Source: Alphaproteobacteria bacterium (GTDB lineage Bacteria; Pseudomonadota; Alphaproteobacteria; Rickettsiales; SXRF01). Taken from it: 64,000 nt of DNA. The notes under the pieces were generated by a model. It saw only the letters and a list, made by a program, of their open reading frames with translations, did no database searches and was not told where the DNA came from. This document shows, in pieces, positions 46,941-54,376 of this stretch. The stretch lies in contig JANYES010000003.1 in assembly GCA_025362975.1 (NCBI GenBank), positions 148,638-212,637 on the forward strand. Direction: 5' to 3'. The translations under genes were made by a program, and so were the position numbers. Position 1 is the stretch's first letter. Each line of letters starts with the position of its first letter.

Positions 46941-47933
46941 ATGTCTAAAGCAATTCTGGTAGCTGGCGGCGCGGGGTATATTGGCTCACATGTTTGTAAG
47001 GCATTAGCCGCCGCAGGCTACACGCCCGTCACCTTTGACAACCTTGTTACCGGATGTCGCGATTTCGTGAAGTTTGGACCGCTGGTTGAAGGCAATGTGT
47101 CGGACGCCGAGCTGGTGAAGAAGACGGTGAAGCAGTACGACATTAAGGCCGTCATTGACCTTGCGGGGTCGATTGAAGTGGCGGAGTCGGTCAAAAATCC
47201 CCTCAAATATTATGAAAATAATTTCGCGGTGAAGATTCCGTTTCTGCGCGCGCTGCATGAGGCGGGCGTGAAGGCGGTGGTGTTTTCGTCGACGGCGGCG
47301 GTGTACGGCGAGCCGGTGGCGGTGCCGATTGAAGCAACACATCCGCTGAAGCCGAAGAATCCGTATGGCGCGTCGAAGCTGGCGTATGAGCAGTTGCTGC
47401 GCGATTTCCATCTGGCGGGTGGGCCGTCGTGGATGGCATTACGGTATTTCAATGCGGCTGGGGCTTCGTTTGATGGCGATATTGGCGAATGCCATGAGCC
47501 GGAATCGCATTTGCTGCCGCTGGCGTGTTTTGCCAATCTGGGTGCGACGCCTCCCTTAAGCATTTTTGGTAATGATTATCCGACGCCGGACGGTACGGCA
47601 GTGCGCGATTACATCCATGTGATGGATCTGGCTTCGGCGCATATTCTGGCTGTGGAGGCGTTGCTGAACGGTGCGCAGCCCGCGCAATATAACCTCGGCA
47701 ACGGGGTCGGTACGTCTATTGGCGAAGTGCTAGCGTGTTTCGAGCGCCTTGGCCTGAGCGTACCACATAGTTTCAAGCCCCGCCGCGCGGGTGATCCGAG
47801 CCGACTGGTTGCGGATTCTACAGCGGCTAAGAAAAACCTTGGCTGGAAGCCCAAGCATGCGACTATTGACGAGATCGTCCGTTCGGCGCATGACTGGCAC
47901 CGCGCCGCAATCAACAAAGCTAAAGCAGTCTGA
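46941..47933 (+). CDS. galE: UDP-glucose 4-epimerase
   Basis: An SDR fold with GGAGYIGS (residues 9-16, NAD binding), the YGASK catalytic Tyr-Lys pair, the SSTAAVYGEP Ser block and RYFNAAGASFDG. It converts UDP-glucose to UDP-galactose for the repeat unit. ATG 46941 is chosen since it begins the protein at the first beta strand; the longer frame lies in the transferase gene. It is followed by the isomerase gene with a one-base gap. Confidence 0.95.
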   Translation: MSKAILVAGGAGYIGSHVCKALAAAGYTPVTFDNLVTGCRDFVKFGPLVEGNVSDAELVKKTVKQYDIKAVIDLAGSIEVAESVKNPLKYYENNFAVKIPFLRALHEAGVKAVVFSSTAAVYGEPVAVPIEATHPLKPKNPYGASKLAYEQLLRDFHLAGGPSWMALRYFNAAGASFDGDIGECHEPESHLLPLACFANLGATPPLSIFGNDYPTPDGTAVRDYIHVMDLASAHILAVEALLNGAQPAQYNLGNGVGTSIGEVLACFERLGLSVPHSFKPRRAGDPSRLVADSTAAKKNLGWKPKHATIDEIVRSAHDWHRAAINKAKAV

Positions 47934-47934
47934 A

Positions 47935-49212
47935 ATGAATAACGCCCTTTTTAAACTCGATATCACTACGGCCTTTGAAGATTCCGTGGGCACCACTGGT
48001 GCCAGCAAGCAGCGCTACGAACAGCTATTGGAAAAATTACTGCCTACCTTGCCGCGCATTCGCAAAAGCCCTCAGCGCGAGGCGGAGCCAGTTCTGGGCC
48101 TGCCTTCGGCGAAGGATGATCTGGCCGAAATCGAGGCGGTGGGCAAAAGCATTCGCGAGCAGTTCAGCACGCTGGTCGTGGTGGGCATGGGCGGTTCGAG
48201 CTTGAGTGGGGAAACGCTGGCGTTGACCGCTAAGCCTTCGCCGCTGAAACTGGTGTTTGTAGACAATATCGACCCGGTGATCATCGGCAGGATGTGCGAG
48301 GCGCTCGACTGGAAAAAAACGGCGTTTTTAGTGATCAGCAAGTCGGGCAACACTATTGAGACGCTGGCGCATATGTCGGTGTTACTGCGCCATGCGAAGG
48401 CGGCGGGCATTGATCCTGCGAAGCATTTTACAGTGATTACCATCCCCGATGGGAATTCGCTGGAGACGATTGCCAAGGCTTATAACATCAATGTGATTCC
48501 GCATGACCCGAAGCTGGGCGGGCGGTTTGCAATTTTGTCGGCGGTGGGGCTGATTCCTGCGGCGGCGATTGGGATGGATATACGAGCGCTTCGCGCCGGT
48601 GCGCAGAAGGTGCTGGAAGATAATTTCGACCGCGCGCCGGGGGATTCCGCACGCTCGGCGGCCCTGCACGTGGCGTTGATGGATAAGAATACTCGCATCA
48701 ACGTGATGATGCATTACTGCAACCGCCTTGAGGGGCTGGCCAGCTGGTATCGCCAGTGTTGGGGAGAGAGCCTTGGCAAATGCGCAGCAGCCACGACGCC
48801 GGTGCGCAGCCGCGGCGCTACCGACCAGCACAGCCAGTTGCAGCTCTATCTCGATGGCCCGAAGGACAAGCTGTTTACTTTCATGACGCTGAATCGCAGC
48901 GGGCAGGGGGATGCTATCGATTTCCCGGAGCTGAGCGACACGCGTTTTGACTTCCTCAAAGGCCAGACGATGGGCGATTTGATGGTGGCGGAGCAGAAGG
49001 GTACGCTCGGCACGCTGGTGAAGCGTGGCTGCCCGGTGAGGGCGTTTGAAATGGATGTGCTCAATGAAGAAGTCCTCGGCGGCCTGCTGATGCATTTCGC
49101 GCTGGAAATTATGTTTACAGCAGAGTTGATGCAGGTCAACGCCTTCGACCAGCCCGCAGTTGAAGAGAGCAAAGTGCTTACTATGCAATATCTTCTAAGG
49201 AAGACTGCTTAA
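47935..49212 (+). CDS. pgi: Glucose-6-phosphate isomerase
   Basis: Two SIS domains are visible: VVVGMGGSSLSGETL and VISKSGNTIETLA in the first, and the PGI signature region RSRGATDQHSQLQLYLDGP in the second. It has 425 residues, shorter than the ~550 of E. coli but usual for many alphaproteobacteria. It links fructose-6-P and glucose-6-P and so feeds UDP-sugar supply. ATG 47935 lies one base after the galE stop; the longer frame overlaps galE. It converges with the acyltransferase, the stops overlapping by four bases. Confidence 0.93.
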   Translation: MNNALFKLDITTAFEDSVGTTGASKQRYEQLLEKLLPTLPRIRKSPQREAEPVLGLPSAKDDLAEIEAVGKSIREQFSTLVVVGMGGSSLSGETLALTAKPSPLKLVFVDNIDPVIIGRMCEALDWKKTAFLVISKSGNTIETLAHMSVLLRHAKAAGIDPAKHFTVITIPDGNSLETIAKAYNINVIPHDPKLGGRFAILSAVGLIPAAAIGMDIRALRAGAQKVLEDNFDRAPGDSARSAALHVALMDKNTRINVMMHYCNRLEGLASWYRQCWGESLGKCAAATTPVRSRGATDQHSQLQLYLDGPKDKLFTFMTLNRSGQGDAIDFPELSDTRFDFLKGQTMGDLMVAEQKGTLGTLVKRGCPVRAFEMDVLNEEVLGGLLMHFALEIMFTAELMQVNAFDQPAVEESKVLTMQYLLRKTA

Positions 49213-50333
49213 CTCCATCTCTGGCTTATTTTTTTCCCGATATAACGGCCCGGCGTCTCGATCAGCACGTAGCTGAACGTGGACAGGGTCAGCAATACGC
49301 AGATATAGGCGATGCCCAGATGCGGCTTCGGGCCGAACATATTGTGAATGCTGGGGGTGTATTCCATCATGTAGGCCAGCGGATAGTGCAGCAGGTAGAT
49401 CGAGTAGCTGATGCGGCCCAGATAGGTCATTAAGGGCAGGGAGAAGAGCAGGCGGATCCAGCCCTTGCGGTAGAGGCTGATCGTGATGATCGAGGGGAAG
49501 ATGAACAGCTGGAACAGGTAATCGGTGCTCATGATGAAGGGGTAATCGTGGAACCACAGCGCGGCGGCGGTGAGGACGATCAGTATTTTTTCCAGCAGGT
49601 GCAGCGACTGTGAGGTGAGGTTCGGCAGCTTGTTATGATAGCGGAAGATCAGGCAGCCAAGGGAGAAGCCGATGATGCCGCGAATCATCGGGGCGCTCCA
49701 GCTGGTGGATTGCAGCGTGTGGGGCGACAGGTTAATGAGGTAGACGGTGGACACCGCGATGATGATCATCAGCATTATATTGGGTATACGGCGCAAATTC
49801 CACACGATGAAGAAGAAAGCGAGGTTGACGATCCACTCGACGGACACCGACCAGACGGGGCCGTTGGGCTGTGCCATGACGGTCAGGTTGCCGAGCATAG
49901 TGAGCTGGAGGAACACGCGGTAAACGAAGGTGGGGCCCCAGCCGAAATCCATCGTCTGCACTTTGTGCAGCGGGGCGATGACGGCGTGGTCGACCCAGAG
50001 GAAGAAGCCGATGCTGATGATGTAAAGCGGGTAAAGACGCGCGATACGTCGCACGGCGAATTTGCGGAAGCTGATGGTGTGGGTGGCGATGCGCGCTTCG
50101 TATTGGCGGGAGATGATGAAGCCGGACAGGATGAAGAAGAAGTCTACGCCCAGATAGCCCCACGGAGTCCAGTCTTCATCGAAGAAGAGTTTGGAAAAAT
50201 GGTAGCTAACGACGAACAGCGCCACGATGCCGCGCCAGCCTTCGAGCGGGGCGATGTAGGGCTTGTCGCTGATGAGGTAATGTGGATCTTTGCTGGTATC
50301 CGGTTTGATATCGTCTTGCAATGCGTTGGCCAC
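49209..50333 (-). CDS. Acyltransferase 3 family membrane protein
   Basis: R-x10-H in TM1 (RGIVALFVVSYH) and GVDFFFILSGFIISRQYEAR identify the family, with about ten TM helices. Thirty polar residues precede TM1. It probably acylates the polysaccharide or another envelope glycan. It stands alone on the minus strand at the edge of the exopolysaccharide locus, and the cassette island begins just beyond its promoter region. Confidence 0.9.
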   Translation of the reverse strand: MANALQDDIKPDTSKDPHYLISDKPYIAPLEGWRGIVALFVVSYHFSKLFFDEDWTPWGYLGVDFFFILSGFIISRQYEARIATHTISFRKFAVRRIARLYPLYIISIGFFLWVDHAVIAPLHKVQTMDFGWGPTFVYRVFLQLTMLGNLTVMAQPNGPVWSVSVEWIVNLAFFFIVWNLRRIPNIMLMIIIAVSTVYLINLSPHTLQSTSWSAPMIRGIIGFSLGCLIFRYHNKLPNLTSQSLHLLEKILIVLTAAALWFHDYPFIMSTDYLFQLFIFPSIITISLYRKGWIRLLFSLPLMTYLGRISYSIYLLHYPLAYMMEYTPSIHNMFGPKPHLGIAYICVLLTLSTFSYVLIETPGRYIGKKISQRWS

Positions 50334-50462
50334 GTTTGGTCATTCCCGTGAGTGTGATAAAGGTTAATGGATTTATACTATTGTTATATCGGCATGCGCA
50401 ACGGGTTTTTTGTAAATTTTACCTGTTTTTTCGTGATTTATGCCGGAAAAAGACGAAAAAAA

Positions 50463-50492
50463 ACAGCCACAACCTTGTGAGGCTGTGACTGT
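50463..50492. terminator. Bidirectional terminator 1 of the island
   Basis: ACAG and CACA pair with TGTG and CTGT (one C/A mismatch) around a short loop, with an A-run before and a T-run after. It lies about 40 bases after the stop of the gene at 50534-51178 and is the first of five related elements. Confidence 0.8.
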
Positions 50493-50533
50493 CTTTTTTG
50501 CGTTACCTGAACCTGGGGTTCACATGACGGCTT

Positions 50534-51178
50534 TTATTTCTTTTTCGGCTGCTCCTTATTCGGGAGGGCCGCCTTGGGCAGGGCCTTCTGCTGCGGCATG
50601 ACCAACATGAAGCTGGCCTTGTCGGTCAGCCCGTGGTGGTACTCCTGGAAACCCTTGTACAGATCGGATTCCTTGGGGTCGACCAGCATCGGTTTGCCCA
50701 TCTTGCCTTCCTCGAACGGAATGCAGACCACGATCATGTACCGGTCTTTCATGCCGAACCCACGACCGCCGGCCGGAACCATCAGGATCTCGGCACCGCC
50801 GGAGGTACCCAGGAAGGCCGTGAAGCCGTCCGTGTTCATTACGTCGTTGCCGGTACCGGTGGCGATGCCGCGTTGGCGAATCGCCGGGCCGTTGTCGGTC
50901 GGGCGAGTCTTGGCTCCGACGGCGTCGTAACCTTTGGCGGGGTCGCCGTAGGTGACGATGGACTTGAAGGTGGCGTCGCAGATGCGAATCGGGATGCCCC
51001 GGTTTTCCAGGGCGACTTCGTCGAACAGCTCCTTCATCTCCTTCACCGCCTTGTCGAGCTTGTCCTTCTTCTCCTTCTGCGACTCCGATTTCTTGAGCTC
51101 CGGCTTGTCTTGCCCGGAGGCGGAGGCGAAGGCGATGCAGAGGGTGAGGACGCCGATGGACATGATGCGCGAACGCAT
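50534..51178 (-). CDS. Exported protein, island family member A
   Basis: The 214-residue protein has a signal peptide (about residues 1-22), a Lys/Glu/Ser-rich coiled stretch (about 23-55), then the island-family domain: VMNTDGFTAFLG, GAEILMVPAGGRGFGMKD, GKMGKPMLVDPKESDLYKGFQEYHHG. The tail is Pro/Lys rich. Function unknown; family members are probably secreted or periplasmic. The codons favour GTC, CTC, ACC and CGG far more than the neighbouring polysaccharide genes. A weak site TGAGG precedes the ATG. Confidence 0.8.
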   Translation of the reverse strand: MRSRIMSIGVLTLCIAFASASGQDKPELKKSESQKEKKDKLDKAVKEMKELFDEVALENRGIPIRICDATFKSIVTYGDPAKGYDAVGAKTRPTDNGPAIRQRGIATGTGNDVMNTDGFTAFLGTSGGAEILMVPAGGRGFGMKDRYMIVVCIPFEEGKMGKPMLVDPKESDLYKGFQEYHHGLTDKASFMLVMPQQKALPKAALPNKEQPKKK

Positions 51179-51536
51179 GGTAAATACCTCAGAGCTGGCG
51201 GACTAGTTGCAGGCGGAGTGCCTTTACTAGCTGGGAAGTTGCTCTTGTCTTCCCTATGTCAACGGTACTGCGTACCGATGTGACCAAAATCTTGCGATTC
51301 GAAAATCTGACGTTCAGAACACTTTGCGAGCCTGAAACGGAAAAATCATAAAAATATGATCCAGATGCGAGTATTTTAACTTAAAATTAACCAAAAAACA
51401 AGTGACAAGGCGGCCGAAATATATGGATTAACGAGATAATCCAGGAAAAAGCAAAAAAAAACAGCCTCGACCTTGGTAGGGCCGGGACTGTTTTTCTTTT
51501 GCCTTACGTCAGCGATGCTGGCGTGAGGGCTTTAAG
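51179..51536. other. Island spacer 1: leader and terminator
   Basis: This 358-base gap holds the leader of the gene at 51178, with a GGGAAG/CTTCCC hairpin (about 51229-51255), an AT-rich stretch, the terminator at 51461-51491, and a 12-base-pair hairpin at 51502-51528 just past the next gene's stop. No coding sequence is seen. Confidence 0.7.
51461..51491. terminator. Bidirectional terminator 2 of the island
   Basis: ACAGCC.C and G.GACTGT ends flank a CCTTGG-type centre, with a long A-run on the left and a T-run on the right. It is followed by a hairpin in which CCTTACGTCAGC (51502-51513) pairs fully with GCTGGCGTGAGG (two G-U). Confidence 0.85.
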
Positions 51537-52046
51537 TTACTTCACGAAGACCACGAACCCGGTGGTGCCGGGTTGGTGGTACGTGTAAAAGCCGGCGTAC
51601 AACTCGGACGCGGCGGGCGTGATCAGCACGGGCGTGCCGAACTTGCCGTTCTCGACGGGAAAGTACACGGCCTTGAGAGCCTTGTTCTTCGTGCCGACAC
51701 CGTTCGAGCCGCTGGGGCAGACGATGATCTCAGCGCCGCTGGCCGTCGGGAGGAACCCGATGGCACCGTCCGAGTTCAAGACCTCCTTACCGAACGTCTT
51801 CTGCTTGACGGTGGGCTTGCCCTCCTTATCGACCTTGATGCCGAGCTTCTCGAACTCCTTCTCCGAGTCACCCGCCTTTTCGAGGGCGGTGTAGACGGCG
51901 TCGGGGATCTTGACGGCGGCGTCGCCGACTTTCAAGCCCTCCTTCTCGAACTTTGCCTTGATCTCGCTCGACTTCTCCTGGGCCAGCAGGTTGCTGGTGT
52001 AGGTGAGGGCGAGGAACGCGGACAGGGTCACGATGAGGCTGCGCAT
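51537..52046 (-). CDS. Exported protein, island family member B
   Basis: The 169-residue protein has a signal peptide (about residues 1-22), a Lys/Glu-rich helix, then the island-family domain: VLNSDGAIGFLP, GAEIIVCPSGSNGVGTKN, GKFGTPVLITPAASELYAGFYTYHQPG. It ends right after the domain, so it is the minimal member. CAGGAG precedes the ATG by six bases. It has its own leader and terminator. The role is unknown. Confidence 0.8.
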   Translation of the reverse strand: MRSLIVTLSAFLALTYTSNLLAQEKSSEIKAKFEKEGLKVGDAAVKIPDAVYTALEKAGDSEKEFEKLGIKVDKEGKPTVKQKTFGKEVLNSDGAIGFLPTASGAEIIVCPSGSNGVGTKNKALKAVYFPVENGKFGTPVLITPAASELYAGFYTYHQPGTTGFVVFVK

Positions 52047-52416
52047 GGTTTACTCCTGAGAGTGGGTCATCCTAAGCGAATATGCTTCGGTATGCCCTGC
52101 GCTTGCTATTGAGACGGCACCGAAGTGGCACCGTAGTAGCTAAAGTCAATCAGACTGGATATATGAAAACGCCTGCAATGAATGCAGGACAATAAGTTTA
52201 AAAAATAAAACTCAGATGGCTAAAATTCTAATATATTCCGGGCTTGGCGTCAAGCGGGGATTTCTGGGGTTTTCCATTATAATACAATCGGATTCAACCA
52301 GACTTGCCAGTCTTATAGAAAAAAAGCGAAAAAAAACAGCCACGGCCTTGCGGCTGTGACTGTTTTTTAAGTGCCCGCCCGGGTGAGCGGGAAGGCGGTT
52401 TTTGTTGCTGGAGCCG
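52047..52416. other. Island spacer 2: leader and terminator
   Basis: The 370-base gap holds a leader hairpin (GGGTCAT with ATGCCC, about 52067-52094), an AT-rich stretch, the terminator at 52336-52363, and a CCCGC/GCGGG hairpin at about 52375-52391. No coding sequence is seen. Confidence 0.7.
52336..52363. terminator. Bidirectional terminator 3 of the island
   Basis: ACAGCCACGG and the following CGGCTGTGACTGT allow ACAG/CTGT and CACxG/CxGTG pairing around CCTTG, with an A-run on the left and a T-run on the right. It is close in sequence to the other four. Confidence 0.85.
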
Positions 52417-52809
52417 TTACTTCAACTCGACGATGACGGTTTTTTTGAAGTCAAAATCGACTCGGATATCCTTGTCGGTTTGCTCATCACCTCCGTCGAT
52501 GGTGTAAGTGAGTTTGTTGTTGCCCGCGCCGAACCCGAAGGTTTTGGCTTTCGGGCTTGCGACCATGATCAACTTCCCTTTGCTGATGGCGAAGACAACG
52601 TTGTTGTCGCCGCTGGCGATGGGGAAAGTGCCGCCACCTTTTTTGGTGATGGTGGCACCGGTGTTGATGAACTGCCGGTTGGGGATCGTAAACGACCACC
52701 CTTCGGGCAGTTTGATCTCGATCGCGGTGTTGTTAGGCGGGTCCGCACCGCTGGTGGAAGTGGTGAGGATGAGGCCAGCCACAAGAGTGGCGGTAAGCAG
52801 GATACGCAT
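52417..52809 (-). CDS. Small exported beta-rich protein of the island
   Basis: The 130-residue protein has a signal peptide (about residues 1-22) and a mature part of alternating strands (IEIKLPEGWSFTIPN; TITKKGGGTFPIASGDN; KLTYTIDGG; VDFDFKKTVIVELK), suggesting a single beta-sandwich. It lacks the domain shared by members A, B and E. CAGGAGGATGCGCC gives a strong ribosome site. Codon bias and cassette layout match the rest of the island. Function unknown. Confidence 0.78.
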   Translation of the reverse strand: MRILLTATLVAGLILTTSTSGADPPNNTAIEIKLPEGWSFTIPNRQFINTGATITKKGGGTFPIASGDNNVVFAISKGKLIMVASPKAKTFGFGAGNNKLTYTIDGGDEQTDKDIRVDFDFKKTVIVELK

Positions 52810-53031
52810 GGCGCATCCTCCTGGAGCATGTGCTGCTTTGGCGAAATGCCTTAGTCAGATGGGAGTCGCTCGAGTCTCCCTGTATCGTAAGCAGTGCTTG
52901 ACGCACCGGTTATCGTTAAAACCTTTCGATTTGTTTATTCTGACGGGTTAAACCCGGAAAATCAAAACACGATGACTTAAACGAGGCGCAGTGTAGTGGA
53001 AATTGCAGCGGGGTCAAGGCGGCGGGGAAAA

Positions 53032-53145
53032 CGTCATTCCAGCGAAGGCTGGAATCCAATCCACCTCGCGGCAACGAGGGCAATAAGAAATCTTCCCGGT
53101 GCAGACGCGCCTGCGCATTGGATACCCGCCTGCGCGGGTAAGACG
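53032..53145. repeat. REP-like doublet in an island spacer
   Basis: One end reads CGTCATTCCAGC then GAAGGCTGGAATCCAAT; the other end reads ATTGGATACCCGCC then TGCGCGGGTAAGACG. Each end forms its own hairpin, and the outer CGTC/GACG ends are inverted. The left unit matches 14092-14120 in the efflux operon except for compensatory stem changes. Confidence 0.75.
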
Positions 53146-53163
53146 AGAAAAAAATGCAAAAAA

Positions 53164-53194
53164 ACAGTCGCGGCCTTGGTCGGGCCGGGACTGT
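53164..53194. terminator. Bidirectional terminator 4 of the island
   Basis: ACAGTC pairs perfectly with GACTGT, and CGGCC with GGCCG inside it; an A-run precedes and seven T follow. Confidence 0.88.
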
Positions 53195-53220
53195 TTTTTT
53201 CGCCTTACCGGAGTAAGGGC

Positions 53221-53391
53221 TTAGTTGGCGTTGTCCGGGGTGTCCGGGGGCTGCGGCAGCTTGGCTTCGACCTTCGGTTCCTCCTTGGGAGAGGTGCCGA
53301 AGATCTGGTCCGTGTTCATCACCACGAAGGCGAGGAACAAGCAGGCGGCCGCGACGAGCTTGTTGTGCTTCATCAGGGTTTCGAAGCGCAT
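53221..53391 (-). CDS. Very small exported/anchored protein of the island
   Basis: The 56-residue protein has one hydrophobic segment (LVAAACLFLAFVV, about residues 12-24) and a short acidic, Pro-rich tail (KEEPKVEAKLPQPPDTPD). ATG 53391 is chosen because AGGAGA precedes it by five bases and the same layout is seen in the other island genes; the longer frame runs into the conserved leader. It may be a pseudo-signal peptide protein or membrane peptide. Coding status is supported mainly by the cassette context. Confidence 0.65.
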   Translation of the reverse strand: MRFETLMKHNKLVAAACLFLAFVVMNTDQIFGTSPKEEPKVEAKLPQPPDTPDNAN

Positions 53392-53408
53392 GGGTTTCTC
53401 CTGTATGA

Positions 53409-53447
53409 GAGAGGTCCGCGAGTCATAATTGCTCTTGGTGTCCTCTT
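53409..53447 (-). promoter_or_regulatory. Conserved leader hairpin, copy 1
   Basis: AGAGG, CC and GAG (53410-53422) pair with CTC, GG and CCTCT (53432-53446) around TCATAATTG. It aligns almost base for base with the leader at 54391-54429; the middle pair of GAG/CTC there is GGG/CCC, a compensatory change. It lies within the 5' leader of the small gene at 53391. Confidence 0.6.
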
Positions 53448-53624
53448 TGCGCGTATCGCATCGGCGGATGCCGTTGTGACCAAATATGAAACGTGTGTGA
53501 CACAGGGGTGCACGCAACGATAAATCAAAAAGACTGGATGGGTTGACTATACTGAAAAATGCGTAAAACGCAATAAAAATGGCGGTTTTTTCTCAATGCA
53601 TGTGCGAAAAAAAGTCACAAAAAA

Positions 53625-53649
53625 ACAGCCTCGGTTTGGGCCGGGCTGT
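53625..53649. terminator. Bidirectional terminator 5 of the island
   Basis: ACAGCC pairs perfectly with GGCTGT; an A-run precedes and seven T follow. The hairpin CCTTACGTCAGC/GCTGGCGTAAGG (53661-53687, 12 pairs, loop ATG) lies between it and the stop of the gene at 53714. Confidence 0.88.
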
Positions 53650-53713
53650 TTTTTTGTTTGCCTTACGTCAGCATGGCTGGCGTAAGGACTTTATGTTGCT
53701 ACTGACCACCCTG

Positions 53714-54376
53714 TTACTTCAGGATGACCATGTACCCGGGGACGTCGTTAGACGCCCCGTGGTGGTAGTTGTAGAAGCCGGGGAAGGCTTCGGAAGCGAC
53801 GGGCGCGACGATGACCGGCGTGCCGAAGACCCCGTCCACGTAGGGGACGTAGACGACGGCGAGCTTGTCATTTTTGTACCCGAAACCCTGGCTGCCCGAA
53901 GGAGCCAAGATCACTTCGGCGGTCCCGTAGTTGCCCAAGAAAGCGATGTTGCCATCGCTGTTGAGCACGTGCGGGCCGAAGCGCTTCTGGATCGAGAGAG
54001 GCGTGCCACTCCCGTTCAGCTTGACGCCGAACGAGTTGTAGCCGGCACCGGGGTTGCCCCACGTTGCCAGCTGGCTGTAGGTCTCGTCGGTGACGTTCAC
54101 CTTGGCCTTGTTGATCTCCAACTTAGCCTTGTCGAACTTCTCCTTGAGGCTCTTCACGTCCTTCTCGATCTTCTCGAGCTTGGCCTTGTCCTTCTCCTTG
54201 TCGTCCTTCGGGTCCTTCTTGGGGTCGTCCTTGGGGTCTTTCTTGTCGTCCTTCTTGACCTCGCTCTCTTTCGGGGGCGGGGCCTTGGGGTCGATCTTGG
54301 GGTCCTGCGCGAACAGGGTGCCGAGGCCGAGGGAGAGGGTGAGCAGCGCGAGGCTGCTGTTGATGAACTTGCGCAT
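53714..54376 (-). CDS. Exported protein, island family member E
   Basis: The 220-residue protein has a signal peptide (about residues 1-22, ending FAQD), a very acidic-basic Lys/Asp-rich stretch with KKDPKDD repeats (about 25-70), a coiled coil, then the island-family domain: VLNSDGNIAFLG, TAEVILAPSGSQGFGYKN, GVFGTPVIVAPVASEAFPGFYNYHHG. ATG 54376 follows TAGGAGT by five bases and starts the signal peptide; a longer frame to 54550 runs through the leader. Like A and B it ends with the domain. Function unknown. Confidence 0.8.
   Translation of the reverse strand: MRKFINSSLALLTLSLGLGTLFAQDPKIDPKAPPPKESEVKKDDKKDPKDDPKKDPKDDKEKDKAKLEKIEKDVKSLKEKFDKAKLEINKAKVNVTDETYSQLATWGNPGAGYNSFGVKLNGSGTPLSIQKRFGPHVLNSDGNIAFLGNYGTAEVILAPSGSQGFGYKNDKLAVVYVPYVDGVFGTPVIVAPVASEAFPGFYNYHHGASNDVPGYMVILK

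Larger units (their letters stand above)
52810..53220. other. Island spacer 3: leader, repeat element and terminator
   Basis: The 411-base gap holds a leader hairpin (GGGAG with CTCCC, about 52861-52879), an AT-rich stretch, the REP-like doublet at 53032-53145, the terminator at 53164-53194, and a CCTTAC/GTAAGG hairpin (53203-53218). No coding sequence is seen. Confidence 0.75.
53392..53713. other. Island spacer 4: leader and terminator
   Basis: The 322-base gap holds the leader hairpin at 53409-53447, an AT-rich stretch, the terminator at 53625-53649, and a 12-base-pair hairpin at 53661-53687. No coding sequence is seen. Confidence 0.7.

Noticed and set aside
50463..53694. The regularly spaced repeats considered as a CRISPR array
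   Set aside because: The units are hairpin terminators hundreds of bases apart with genes between them; there are no short equal spacers and no cas genes.
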